Shown here piece by piece: positions 28,419 to 39,073 of a DNA stretch of 64,000 bases. A program made the translations under genes and the position numbers. Position 1 is the first letter of the stretch, and every line of letters begins with the position of its first letter. This DNA comes from Streptacidiphilus rugosus AM-16 (GTDB lineage: Bacteria; Actinomycetota; Actinomycetes; Streptomycetales; Streptomycetaceae), in NCBI RefSeq assembly GCF_000744655.1, contig NZ_JQMJ01000003.1, forward strand, positions 310,001-374,000. Reading direction: 5' to 3'. Under the pieces are notes generated by a model. The model was not told where the DNA came from and searched no databases. It was given only the letters and a program-made list of their open reading frames with translations.

Positions 28419-29816
28419 TCAGCCCCAGCTGATGAGGCGCTTGGGCTGTTCCAGGATCGCCGCGGTGTCCGCGAGGACCTTGGAGCCGAGCTCGCCGTCG
28501 ACCATGCGGTGGTCGAAGGAGAGCGCCAGCGTCGTCACCAGGCGCGGGACCACGCGGCCCTTGTGGACCCAGGGGAGTTCGCGGACCTGGCCGAAGGCCA
28601 GGATCGCGGCTTCGCCGGGGTTCAGGATCGGGGTGCCGCTGTCGACGCCGAAGACGCCGACGTTGGTGATGGTCACCGTGCCGCCCTGCATCGCCGCCGG
28701 AGGCGTCTTGCCCTCGCGGGCGACCTCGATCAGCGCCGTCAGGGACTGGGCCAGCTCGGAGAGCGACTGGCTGCCCGCGTCCTTGATGTTCGGGACGATC
28801 AGGCCGCGCGGCGTCGCCGCCGCGATCCCCAGGTTGATCGCGCGCTTGTGCACGATCTCCTGGTTGGCCTCGTCCCAGCTGGCGTTGATCTCCGGGTGTC
28901 GGCGGATCGCCGTCAGCAGCGCCTTGGCGACCAGCAGCAGCGGGCTGACGCGGACGCCCGCGCCCAGCTCGCCGGACTCCTTGAGCTTCCTGACCAGGTT
29001 CATCGTGCGGGTGACGTCCACCTGGACCCACTCCGTCACGTGCGGCGCGGTGAACGCCGAGGCGACCATCGCCGCCGCCGTCGCCTTGCGCACGCCCTTG
29101 ATCGGGACCCGGGTGTCGCCCACCGCGGAGACCACGGGGGCTGCCGCGACCGGCTCGGCCGCCACCGAAGCCGCCACGGCCGGAGCCGGGACGGTGACGT
29201 GCGCGTGCACGTCCTCGCGGGTGACCGTGCCGTTCGGGCCCGTCGGCCGGACGGCCGCCAGGTCCACGCCGAGGTCCTTGGCCAGCTTCCGCACCGGCGG
29301 CTTCGCCAGCGGACGCTCGCCCACGACGACCGGTGCCGAGACGACCGGCTCGGCCGCCTTGGGGGCGTAGTACGTCGCCTCGGGCCCCGAGGCGACGACG
29401 ATCGGCTTGTCCGCGGCCGGCGCCTTGCGGGCGCGACGGCGCGACGAACCCGAGCGCGGGCCGTAGCCGACCAGCACCTCGCGCCGTTCCGGCTCGGGCT
29501 CCTCCGCGACGGCGGCGGCCGGGGCGGCCTCCGCCTCGGGCTCGGCCGCGGCCGAGCCCCCGCTCACCGCGACGCTGATGATCGCCGTGCCGACGTCGAC
29601 CGTGACGCCCTCGGCGAAGAACAGCTCCTGGACCACCCCGTCGAAGGGGATCGGCAGCTCGACGGCCGCCTTCGCCGTCTCCACCTCGCAGACGACCTGG
29701 CCGTCGGCGACCGTGTCGCCCGGCTGGACGTACCACTTGAGGATCTCGGCCTCAGTCAGTCCCTCGCCCACGTCGGGCATCTTGAACTGACGGACATTCC
29801 CTACCGCAGTGCTCAT
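28419..29816 (-). CDS. 2-oxoacid dehydrogenase E2 (dihydrolipoamide acyltransferase)
   Basis: A 465-residue E2 core enzyme of the branched-chain 2-oxoacid or pyruvate dehydrogenase complex. The N-terminal lipoyl domain has the lipoylated Lys in CEVETAKAAVELP near residue 46. Ala/Glu/Pro-rich linkers surround a peripheral subunit-binding domain (VRKLAKDLGVDLAAVRPTG near 182), and the catalytic domain ends with SFDHRMVDG, holding the active His and Asp. The ATG at 29816 has GGAGAG upstream. It is the last gene of E1alpha-E1beta-E2, the order of the Streptomyces bkdABC operons that supply branched starter acyl-CoA units. Bkd type is favoured but Pdh is not excluded. Confidence 0.93.
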   Translation of the reverse strand: MSTAVGNVRQFKMPDVGEGLTEAEILKWYVQPGDTVADGQVVCEVETAKAAVELPIPFDGVVQELFFAEGVTVDVGTAIISVAVSGGSAAAEPEAEAAPAAAVAEEPEPERREVLVGYGPRSGSSRRRARKAPAADKPIVVASGPEATYYAPKAAEPVVSAPVVVGERPLAKPPVRKLAKDLGVDLAAVRPTGPNGTVTREDVHAHVTVPAPAVAASVAAEPVAAAPVVSAVGDTRVPIKGVRKATAAAMVASAFTAPHVTEWVQVDVTRTMNLVRKLKESGELGAGVRVSPLLLVAKALLTAIRRHPEINASWDEANQEIVHKRAINLGIAAATPRGLIVPNIKDAGSQSLSELAQSLTALIEVAREGKTPPAAMQGGTVTITNVGVFGVDSGTPILNPGEAAILAFGQVRELPWVHKGRVVPRLVTTLALSFDHRMVDGELGSKVLADTAAILEQPKRLISWG

Positions 29817-29834
29817 CGTGCTCTCCATCCCCCG

Positions 29835-30818
29835 TCAGAAGGCGAGGGCGCGGTCGACAGCGTCGAGCACCCGGTCCAGGTCCGGCAGGAAGGTCTCCTC
29901 GACGCGCGACGGCGGGTACGGCGCGAAGTAGCCGCCCACTCGCAGCACGGGAGCCTCCAGCGAGTAGAAGCAACGCTCGGTGATCCGCGCCGCGAGCTCC
30001 GCGCCCATGCCCATGAAGACGGGCGCCTCGTGCACGACGACCGCGCGGCCGGTCCGCTTGACGGAGGCCTCCAGCGCGTCGAAGTCCACCGGGGAGAGCG
30101 AGCGCAGGTCGACGACCTCCAGCTGGGTGCCGTCCTCGGCGGCGGCCTCGGCCGCCTCCAGGCAGACCTTCACCATCGGGCCGTAGGCGATCAGGGTGAG
30201 GTCTCGACCCGGACGCGCCACGCGGGCGGCGTGCAGCGGGGCCGGGGCCTCGCCCAGCGGGTCCACGGATCCCTTGTCCCAGTAGCGGCGCTTCGGCTCC
30301 AGGAAGATGACCGGGTCGTCCGAGGCGATCGCCTGGCGCAGCATCCAGTGCGCGTCCAGCGGGTTCGACGGCGCGACGACCTTGAGGCCGGCCGTGTGCG
30401 CGAAGTACGCCTCGTGCGACTCGCTGTGATGCTCGACCGCGCCGATGCCGCCCGCGAACGGGATGCGCACGGTGATCGGCAGCTTGATGTGGCCCAGCGC
30501 ACGGGCGTGCATCTTGGCCAGCTGGGTGACGATCTGGTCGAACGCCGGGTAGACGAAGCCGTCGAACTGGATCTCCACCACCGGGCGGTAGCCGCGCAGC
30601 GCCAGGCCGATCGCGGTGCCCATGATGCCGGACTCGGCCAGCGGGGTGTCGATGACCCGGGCGTCGCCGAAGTCCTTGTGCAGTCCGTCGGTGACCCGGA
30701 AGACGCCGCCGAGACGGCCCACGTCCTCGCCCATGACCAGGGTCTTCGGGTCGGCCTCCATCGAGCGCCGGAGCGCCTCGTTGAGGGCCTTCACCATCGT
30801 GTAGTTCTCGGAAGCCAT
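29835..30818 (-). CDS. 2-oxoacid dehydrogenase E1 beta subunit
   Basis: A 327-residue transketolase-like subunit that with E1alpha decarboxylates the 2-oxoacid on thiamine diphosphate. The conserved start NYTMVKALNEALRRSMEAD, the LGEDVG-type loop (VMGEDVGRLGGVFRVTDGL near 33), and the C-terminal transketolase domain with VVHEAPVFMGMGAELAA identify it. The ATG at 30818 is preceded by GGGGAGGG and starts one base before the E1alpha stop ends, so the two are translationally coupled. The gap to the E2 start is 18 bases. Confidence 0.94.
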   Translation of the reverse strand: MASENYTMVKALNEALRRSMEADPKTLVMGEDVGRLGGVFRVTDGLHKDFGDARVIDTPLAESGIMGTAIGLALRGYRPVVEIQFDGFVYPAFDQIVTQLAKMHARALGHIKLPITVRIPFAGGIGAVEHHSESHEAYFAHTAGLKVVAPSNPLDAHWMLRQAIASDDPVIFLEPKRRYWDKGSVDPLGEAPAPLHAARVARPGRDLTLIAYGPMVKVCLEAAEAAAEDGTQLEVVDLRSLSPVDFDALEASVKRTGRAVVVHEAPVFMGMGAELAARITERCFYSLEAPVLRVGGYFAPYPPSRVEETFLPDLDRVLDAVDRALAF

Positions 30819-30819
30819 C

Positions 30820-31938
30820 TCAGCGGCCCTCCCCAACCTCTTCGGAGCCGTCGAAGGACGCGGCGTACGCCAGGTACTGCGCGCGCTCCTCGTCCACGAG
30901 CGCGTGGCCCTCGGCGTAGACGTTCTCGAAGATCGAGGACGGGTCCGGGTCCGGCATGGTGCGGACGCCCTCGCGCACGCGGCGGGCGAGCTGCTCGCTC
31001 TCGGCCTCGAGCGCGTCGAAGAACTCCTGGTCCGCCCAGCCCTCGCGGACCAGGTAGGCCTTGACCCGCTCGATCGGGTCCTTGAGCTTCCACTCCTCCA
31101 GCTCGTCCGCGATCCGGTAGCGGGTCGGGTCGTCGGAGGTGGTGTGCGCGCCCATGCGGTAGGTGAAGGCCTCGATCAGCGTCGGGCCCTCGCCGGCGCG
31201 GGCGCGGTCCAGCGCCCAGCGGGTCACCGCGAGACAGGCCAGCACGTCGTTGCCGTCCACCCGGACGCCCGGGAAGCCGAAGCCGGCGGCGCGCTGGTAG
31301 AGCGGGACGCGGGTCTGGCGCTCGGTGGGCTCGGAGATGGCCCACTGGTTGTTCTGGCAGAAGAAGACCACCGGGGCGTTGTAGACGGAGGCGAAGGTGA
31401 AGGCCTCGTTGACGTCGCCCTGGCTGGACGCGCCGTCGCCGAAGTAGGCGACCACGGCGTCGTCGGAGCCGTCCTTGGTGATGCCCATCGCGTAGCCGGT
31501 CGCGTGCAGTGTCTGCGAGCCGATGACGATGGTGTAGAGGTGGAAGTTCTTCTCGTTCGGGTCCCAGCCGCCGTGGTTCACGCCGCGGAACATGCCGAGC
31601 AGGTTCAGCGGGTCGACGCCCTTGCACCAGGCGACGCCGTGCTCGCGGTACGTGGGGAAGGCGTAGTCGCCGGGACGCTGTGCGCGGCCCGAGCCGACCT
31701 GGGCGGCCTCCTGTCCCAGCAGGGAGGCCCAGAGGCCGAGCTCGCCCTGGCGCTGCAGCGAGGTGGCCTCGCTGTCGAAGCGGCGGACCAGGACCAGGTC
31801 TCGATAGATGGAGCGCAGCTCTTCCGGAGATGTCTCCAGGGAGAAGCGCGGGTGCTCGACTCGCTCCCCTTCGGGGGTGAGCAGCTGCACCAGCTCCGGG
31901 GCAGCGGTCGCCGCCCCCGCCGTGCTCTCGACGGTCAC
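30820..31938 (-). CDS. 2-oxoacid dehydrogenase E1 alpha subunit
   Basis: A 372-residue thiamine-diphosphate-binding subunit. The ThDP motif begins GDGASSQGDVNEAF near residue 167 and ends with CQNNQWAIS, and a phosphorylation-loop-like segment YRMGAHTTSDDP is near residue 265. The GTG at 31938 (MTVES) is preferred because GAGGAG lies 5 bases upstream; the GTG at 31944 overlaps that site. Lengths of the three subunits fit the Streptomyces branched-chain (Bkd) complexes. The operon is divergent from a response regulator gene 256 bases away, which may control it. Confidence 0.93.
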   Translation of the reverse strand: MTVESTAGAATAAPELVQLLTPEGERVEHPRFSLETSPEELRSIYRDLVLVRRFDSEATSLQRQGELGLWASLLGQEAAQVGSGRAQRPGDYAFPTYREHGVAWCKGVDPLNLLGMFRGVNHGGWDPNEKNFHLYTIVIGSQTLHATGYAMGITKDGSDDAVVAYFGDGASSQGDVNEAFTFASVYNAPVVFFCQNNQWAISEPTERQTRVPLYQRAAGFGFPGVRVDGNDVLACLAVTRWALDRARAGEGPTLIEAFTYRMGAHTTSDDPTRYRIADELEEWKLKDPIERVKAYLVREGWADQEFFDALEAESEQLARRVREGVRTMPDPDPSSIFENVYAEGHALVDEERAQYLAYAASFDGSEEVGEGR

Positions 31939-32194
31939 GTTCACTCCTCGGTCTGTCCGGCCTCCGGGGTTGCCGGCTTCCGGTCCGGTCGCCAAGCACC
32001 GTGCGCTCTCGCTGTGGGTGTGCGCGAGCTTCGGATCGGCGGTTAGGTGTGCCCTGATCCTCTTAGAGAACGTTACCTATGGGAAGCCCCTATCGCTTCT
32101 GTCGTAGGACGTCCAAGTACCACGCACTCTCCCAAAACCGGACGAACCACCCAGGCATCCGGCGGAGCCGATGGCCATATGCGAGTCTGGTTCC

Positions 32195-32851
32195 ATGAGC
32201 GAAACAGGACAAATCCGTGTTTTCCTCCTCGATGACCACGAAGTGGTACGTCGCGGCGTCCACGAGCTGCTCTCACTGGAGTCCGACGTCGAGGTCGTCG
32301 GCGAGGCCGGCACCGCCGCCGAGGCGCTGAACCGCATCCCGGCCACCCGCCCCGACGTCGCCGTTCTGGACGTACGGCTGCCCGACGGCAGCGGCGTGGA
32401 GGTCTGCCGGGAGATCCGCTCCCAGCAGCCGGAGATCAAGTGCCTGATGCTCACCTCGTTCTCCGACGACGAGGCGCTCTTCGACGCGATCATGGCCGGC
32501 GCCAGCGGCTACGTCCTGAAGGCGATCCGCGGCACGGACCTGCTGTCCGCGGTGCGCGACGTGGCGGCGGGCAAGTCGCTGCTCGACCCGGTCGCGACCT
32601 CCCGGGTGCTGGAGCGGCTGCGTGACGGCGGCCAGAAGGAGGACGAGCGGCTGTCCGGGCTGACCAAGCAGGAGCGCAGGATCCTCGACCTGATAGGAGA
32701 GGGCATGACCAACCGGCAGATCGGTGGCGAGCTGCACCTGGCCGAGAAGACGGTCAAGAACTACGTCTCCAGCCTGCTGGCCAAACTGGGCATGGAAAGG
32801 CGCACCCAGGCCGCCGCCTACGTCGCCAAGATGCACGCGACCGAAGGCTGA
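32195..32851 (+). CDS. LuxR-type response regulator (NarL family)
   Basis: A 218-residue two-component response regulator. The receiver domain has the acidic pair in FLLDDHEVV, the phospho-acceptor Asp in [11 protein letters not shown] near residue 58, and Lys in [10 protein letters not shown] near 108. The C-terminal LuxR HTH reads [20 protein letters not shown] followed by [19 protein letters not shown]. No histidine kinase gene is adjacent, so it is an orphan here. The ATG at 32195 begins at the conserved N-terminus; an ATG at 32171 with GGAG close by is an alternative. It is divergent from the 2-oxoacid dehydrogenase operon. Confidence 0.92.
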   Translation: MSETGQIRVFLLDDHEVVRRGVHELLSLESDVEVVGEAGTAAEALNRIPATRPDVAVLDVRLPDGSGVEVCREIRSQQPEIKCLMLTSFSDDEALFDAIMAGASGYVLKAIRGTDLLSAVRDVAAGKSLLDPVATSRVLERLRDGGQKEDERLSGLTKQERRILDLIGEGMTNRQIGGELHLAEKTVKNYVSSLLAKLGMERRTQAAAYVAKMHATEG

Positions 32852-32918
32852 CGGTCAGAGAAGGTCAGCGAAGATCAGCTCGGCGGTCCCGACCCGCCCC
32901 GGCAGTAGCATCTGCCCC

Positions 32919-33974
32919 GTGACGCAGAGTCAAACTGTCGCGCCGAGCAGGGGATTATCGGTCGTTCCGGGCTGGCTCGACCTGGTTCTCGCCCGCTTCG
33001 ACGTGGGCCGCGCCGTGGCCGCCGAACGCACCGCGCACGGCCTGCTGAACCGGGTCTGGCTGGTCGGCACGGACGACGGCCGCACCTGGGTGCTCAAGCA
33101 GTACCTGGACGACGCCGGCCGCGCCTCCAGCGGCGCGATCGCCGACCAGCACCGCACCATCGCGGCCCTGGCCGACGCGGGCCTGCCGACGGTCCCCCCG
33201 GTGGCCGCCGCGGACGGTCGCACGCTGGTGCTGCAGCGCGGACGGCGCTACGCCCTCTTCCCCTTCGTCGAGGGCGCCCCGCCCAGGACCGGCAGCGGCC
33301 TGCCGACGAGCGCCTGCGCCGAGCTGGGCGCTCTGCTCGGCGGCATCCACACGCAGCTGCGACGCCTGCGGCCCCCCTGCCAGGACGCGACGCCCTGGCC
33401 CAGTGCGGACCCCGACGAGACCCGGCGCACCATCGACGAGCTGATGCGCGCGGCCCGCGCCCGCGCCCCCCGCGAACCCTTCGACGCGCTGGCGGAACAC
33501 CGGCTGCGGGAACGACGGGCCCTGGTCACCTCCCACGCGCACCGCCGCCCCGGGCCGCGCGGTGCGCCGCCGGCCGGCTGGGTGCACGGAGACTTCCACC
33601 CGCTCAACCTGCTCTACCGGGACGACCGGCCGGTCGCGGTGCTGGACTGGGACCGCCTGGGCGTCAAACCCGTCGCCGAGGAGGCGGTCAGGGCGGCGAC
33701 GCAGTTCTTCTGCGACGAGCACAGCGGCGTCCTGGACCTGGCCAGGGTCCGCGCCTACGCCCGCGCCTACCGGGTCGCCTCGGGCTGCACGTCGGAGCAG
33801 CTCGCCGCCGCCGTCCACCGCGTCTGGTGGGAGCGCCTCAACGACTTCTGGATGCTCCGCTGGCGCTACACCCGCCGCGACGACCGCGCCAGCGCGCTGT
33901 TCCCCGCGGCGGCGGCCCAGATCGTCTGGTGGTCCGAGGAGTACGAGCAGGTCCGCGACGCCTACGTGAACTGA
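32919..33974 (+). CDS. APH-like phosphotransferase family protein
   Basis: A 351-residue protein-kinase-fold phosphotransferase of the aminoglycoside phosphotransferase/homoserine kinase group. Seen are the ATP-binding Lys in WVLKQYLDD, the catalytic loop WVHGDFHPLNLLY near residue 222, and the metal-binding DWD in VAVLDWDRLG. The substrate is unknown; homologous genes act on small metabolites or on antibiotics. The GTG at 32919 was chosen from the start of similarity and has a weak ribosome binding site. The same frame is open across the response regulator gene but that part is a shadow. It ends 46 bases before a convergent Ser/Thr kinase gene. Confidence 0.82.
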   Translation: MTQSQTVAPSRGLSVVPGWLDLVLARFDVGRAVAAERTAHGLLNRVWLVGTDDGRTWVLKQYLDDAGRASSGAIADQHRTIAALADAGLPTVPPVAAADGRTLVLQRGRRYALFPFVEGAPPRTGSGLPTSACAELGALLGGIHTQLRRLRPPCQDATPWPSADPDETRRTIDELMRAARARAPREPFDALAEHRLRERRALVTSHAHRRPGPRGAPPAGWVHGDFHPLNLLYRDDRPVAVLDWDRLGVKPVAEEAVRAATQFFCDEHSGVLDLARVRAYARAYRVASGCTSEQLAAAVHRVWWERLNDFWMLRWRYTRRDDRASALFPAAAAQIVWWSEEYEQVRDAYVN

Positions 33975-34020
33975 TCTGTGCCGGGTGCGTCGCACTGCCC
34001 AGGGGCGCTGCCGCGCGTGG

Positions 34021-35541
<1,521 letters not shown>

Positions 35542-35667
35542 CGTTCTCCGCCATCGTTCCGCGTGGTCGTGCTGTGCCTCGTGGCCGTGCCGTCGTGCGT
35601 CATGCCGTCATGAGGGGTGTAGACCTCCTCGCACGCTACCGGTTTCCGCCCGGCGATGCGGAGCCCG

Positions 35668-37232
35668 TCAGGGCGCTGGGGCCGACCGAGTGACGGAAAT
35701 CGCCGCTGACCTGGACATTCCGTAGGACCCCGAACCCGAGGAGTTGGACCCCTGGGAGGCGAAGTATCCGATCAGCGCCAGGACGACGACGAGAAGGAAC
35801 AGGATTCCCATGATCAGCGCGATCCGCCCGCAGCCGCGCGCCGCGGAGGTCGGCTGGGCCCCCGGCCGGGGCGGGAGCACCGGAGAGCCCTGCGCCACGA
35901 AGGGAGGAGGAGTGGGACGCGGCGGCGGCGTGGGCCGCTGCTGCTGCGCGTACGGCGGCGGGGTCGGCGCTCCCATCGGCATCGGCGCAGGCGTCGGCCG
36001 CTGCGCGTACGGCGGCGGGGTCGGCGCCGGGGTGGGGCGCTGACCGTACGGCGGGGGCGTCGGCGGCGGGGTCTGCTGGGGAACGGCGGCGGGGTCATCG
36101 TGCCCGGACGCTGCGGGTAGGGCGGCGGCGTCTGCGGGTAGGGCATGCCCGGCACCGGGGTGCCCGGACGCTGCCCGTAGGGCGGCGGGGTCTGCGGGTA
36201 GCCCTGCTGCTGCTGCGGGTACGGGGTCTGCACCGGCGGCATCGGCGTGTTCAGCGGCCCCTGGGCCGGCGGGAACACCGCGTTCTGCCCGGAGCCGCCG
36301 ACATTGCCCACCCGCGGGCCGTCGACCAGCATCTGCGGCTGGTTCGCCGCGGTGTTCGCCGCCTGCGTGACGCGCTGACACTCCTCGCGCATCGCGTCGG
36401 CGGTGGGAAAGCGGTGCGCGGGGTCCTTGCGCAGGGCCCGCGCGACCAGGGCGTCCACGGCGGGCTGGACGGCGGCGTTCATGCTCGACGGCGCCGGCGG
36501 CGTCTCCTGGACGTGCTGGTAGGCCATGCCCAGTGCCGACTCGGACTCGAACGGCAGCCGCCCGGTCAGCAGCTCGAAGAGCAGGCAGCCGACGGAGTAG
36601 AGGTCGGAGCGGGCGTCGACGCTCTTGCCCAGCGCCTGCTCGGGGGAGAGGTACTGCGGTGTGCCGACGACCATGCCCGTCTGGGTCATCGAGGTGACCC
36701 CGGACTGCATGGCGCGGGCGATGCCGAAGTCCATCACCTTGACCACGCCGCGCTTGGTCAGCATGACGTTGGCGGGCTTGATGTCGCGGTGGACCAGGCC
36801 CTGCTCGTGCGAGGCGGCGAGCGCGGCCAGCACGTCGGCGGTGATCGTCAGCGCCTTCTCGGTGGGCATCGCGCCGTGGTCGGCTATGTCCTTGCGCAGC
36901 ACCGAGCTGAGCGAGGAGCCCTCGACGTACTCCATGACGATGAACGGCACCGGCGTGCCGTCGAAGTCGTCCTCGCCGCTGTCGTAGACGGCGACGATGT
37001 TCGTGTGGTTGAGCCGGGCCACCGCCTGGGCCTCACGGCGGAACCGCTCGCGGAAGGAGGGCTCGCGGCTCATCTCACCGAGCATGGTCTTCACGGCGAC
37101 CGGCCGGTCCAGCACCGAGTCGTCGGCCAGGTGGACCGTGGCCATGCCGCCCTGACCGAGCAAGTCCCGCAGCACGTAACGGCCGTGGCCGACCGTCCGC
37201 CCGGACCCGGCCGCGCCGCCCTGCTCACTCAT
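35668..37232 (-). CDS. Ser/Thr protein kinase, frameshifted in the proline-rich linker
   Basis: A PknB-type kinase with an intact catalytic domain at about residues 20-285: GQGGMATVHLADDS, VAVKTML, HRDIKPANVML and MDFGIARAMQS. A Pro/Gln/Tyr-rich linker follows. Uninterrupted reading from the ATG at 37232 runs out of the proline repeat into an arginine-rich, non-homologous tail and stops at 35814 (472 residues). In the -1 frame from about 36081 the TPPPYGQRP pattern continues, reaches a membrane span (GRIALIMGILFLLVVVLALI) and stops at 35668. The break is at a four-base C run (GGGG at 36078-36081 on the plus strand). It is either a one-base deletion, a sequencing error or a slippage site. The start is supported by GGGGGAG upstream. 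Confidence 0.85.
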
Positions 37233-37389
37233 GCGCTCTCGCTCCCCCAACCGGGCTACCGTTCTGGTGCGCCGTCAGGCCCAACGTTAGCGCTACCAGC
37301 AGGGCGCGAGACAGCAGGGTTCGCGCCCCGGCAGCGGGATCCGTGGGCGGTGGCGACGCCTCTCCGGCGCCTCTTTGGCACCGGATCCG

Positions 37390-37422
37390 CTTCGGCTCTG
37401 CTTCGGGTCTGCTTCGGCTCTG
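37390..37422. repeat. Three tandem 11-bp repeats
   Basis: CTTCGGCTCTG, CTTCGGGTCTG and CTTCGGCTCTG follow one another without gaps in the space between the bpa stop and the kinase start. No hairpin is obvious; the role is unknown. Confidence 0.8.
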
Positions 37423-37430
37423 CCGCGTGT

Positions 37431-37985
37431 CTAGAGGTACGGACCCGAACGGATGCCGCCGTGGCCCTCGTCGCCCTCGTCGTGGCCGGGAGCACCGGGA
37501 GGCAGCGCGCGCCGCATCTGCTCCAGCTGCGCCCGGGCGGCCATCTGCTGCGCGAACAGCGCGGTCTGGATGCCGTGGAAGAGCCCCTCGAGCCAGCCGA
37601 CCAGCTGGGCCTGCGCGATGCGCAGCTCCGCCTCGCTGGGGACGGCGTTCTCGGTGAAGGGGAGCGAGAGCCGCTCCAGCTCGTCCACCAGCTCGGGCGC
37701 GAGACCCTGCTCCAGCTCCTTGACCGAGCTGGCGTGGATCTCCCTGAGCCGGACCCGGCTGGCCTCGTCGAGGGGAGCGGCGCGCACCTCCTCCAGCAGC
37801 TGCTTGATCATGCTGCCGATCCGCATGACCTTCGCGGGCTGCTCCACCATCTCCGTTATCGGCAGCTCCCTCGGCTCGCCGCCCTCGGCGGACGCGCCGA
37901 CGCCGACGGGCATGCCGTCGGGACCGACGATCAGGACGTGGGAGTTGTCTTCGGGCCGGGCGCTCGGGCTGTTCATGGTCGTCAT
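37431..37985 (-). CDS. bpa: Bacterial proteasome activator Bpa/PafE family
   Basis: A 184-residue protein of the DUF2587 family, which forms a ring that docks on the 20S proteasome and promotes ATP-independent degradation. The N-terminus is flexible (SHVLIVGPDGMPVGVG), followed by a four-helix bundle core (PAKVMRIGSMIKQLLEEV; LVDELERLSLPF; AQAQLVGWLEGLFHGIQ). The C-terminal peptide ends RSGPYL, close to the GQYL docking motif known from mycobacterial Bpa, but with Pro replacing Gln. The ATG at 37985 (MTTMNSP) is chosen; 37976 is also possible. The ribosome binding site is weak. Confidence 0.9.
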   Translation of the reverse strand: MTTMNSPSARPEDNSHVLIVGPDGMPVGVGASAEGGEPRELPITEMVEQPAKVMRIGSMIKQLLEEVRAAPLDEASRVRLREIHASSVKELEQGLAPELVDELERLSLPFTENAVPSEAELRIAQAQLVGWLEGLFHGIQTALFAQQMAARAQLEQMRRALPPGAPGHDEGDEGHGGIRSGPYL

Positions 37986-38115
37986 TCTGTCGTACGGGGG
38001 TGTCAAGGGGACGTGATATTCCCCAGAACCAGTGTGCGCCGATCTTCCGATCCCGTGCGTGCCGATCCTGGCGGCGGCCGCCGGGCCGACCAGCTCGCGG
38101 GCCCCCGGGCGGGCG

Positions 38116-38871
38116 CTAGAGACGGCGGATGCGCCACCCGAAGAGCGCCGCGCCGCTGCCGATCAGGGCCAGGCCGACGCCGAGCAGACGACCGCGCGGT
38201 CCGAGCACCCCGGAACGCTGCGCGTCCGCGGCGACCTGTGCCTTCACCCCGTCCTCCGCCGGCAGTATCGCCTGCGGCCCCAGCGGCGGCGGCACGCTGG
38301 TCTGCGGCCGGTCCGGCTGGGTCGGGCCGGGCTGCACCGCGACCTGTCCGTCCTGCGCCGGTACCGCGTCGCCTCCGGCGGTCGGCAGGGCCGTGGCGGA
38401 GCGCCCGGCCGAGGCGGAGGCGTGGTGCGAGGCGCGCGGCCGCTCGGGGTCCTCGGACGCCGGGGAGCTCGGGTGACGACTGCCGCTCGCGGACGGGGAG
38501 GGGAACAGCGAGCTCACCACGGGCACCGGCAGGCCGCTGACCGGCGCGCCGGGCGACGCGGACGCGGATCCGGAGGGGGATCCTGACGGCGCGGTGGGGC
38601 TGGGACCGGCGTGGGTGGGACCGGAGTGCGGCGGCGCCGAGTGCGGGGGACGGGAGTGCGACGGCCACCCGGAGGCGGGGACGGGGACGAAGTGCAGCGA
38701 CCGTCCGTCCGGCAGTCTCAGCGTGATGCCGCTCGCCGAGACGTCAGGCTGCTTCGCCGACGCGGGCCCGGCGCACCAGGGAAGCCCGGCGAGAAGCCCC
38801 GCCGCGACGACGACCCCGCATGCCCTGGTACCTCGTGCAGCGCCTGCCTGGAATACCGACAAAGCGCTCAT
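38116..38871 (-). CDS. Secreted Ser/Pro-rich protein with C-terminal membrane anchor
   Basis: A 251-residue protein with an N-terminal signal peptide (VVVAAGLLAGLPWCAGPASA, ending near residue 40) and a short conserved-looking segment (ITLRLPDGRSLHFVPVP). A long Ser/Pro/Ala/His-rich stalk follows to about residue 215, and then a C-terminal hydrophobic segment ends in WRIRRL. This signal-stalk-anchor plan resembles actinobacterial surface proteins; no LPXTG sortase motif is seen. The ATG at 38871 is preferred to a TTG three codons upstream. It lies upstream of bpa on the same strand. Function not recognised. Confidence 0.75.
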   Translation of the reverse strand: MSALSVFQAGAARGTRACGVVVAAGLLAGLPWCAGPASAKQPDVSASGITLRLPDGRSLHFVPVPASGWPSHSRPPHSAPPHSGPTHAGPSPTAPSGSPSGSASASPGAPVSGLPVPVVSSLFPSPSASGSRHPSSPASEDPERPRASHHASASAGRSATALPTAGGDAVPAQDGQVAVQPGPTQPDRPQTSVPPPLGPQAILPAEDGVKAQVAADAQRSGVLGPRGRLLGVGLALIGSGAALFGWRIRRL

Positions 38872-39073
38872 ACAACGCAATTAGGACAGCAGTCGGCGGA
38901 CCGGGCAAGCGTGGTTACGCCGTTCAGGTCCGACCTCGGAGCGAGCGGGATTCGTACCCGAACGGGTCGGCCGAGGCGTGGGGAGATGACAGCTTCTCAG
39001 GATCCGGCCGCGGGCTCCCGACCGGCGGTCAGGCGGCCCCGTACGGCCGCCCGCGCCGGTGGCTCACCGCAGG

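Noticed and set aside
38872-39073. tRNA gene in the 200-base gap
   Set aside because: No cloverleaf with the conserved T-loop and anticodon stem could be drawn on either strand.
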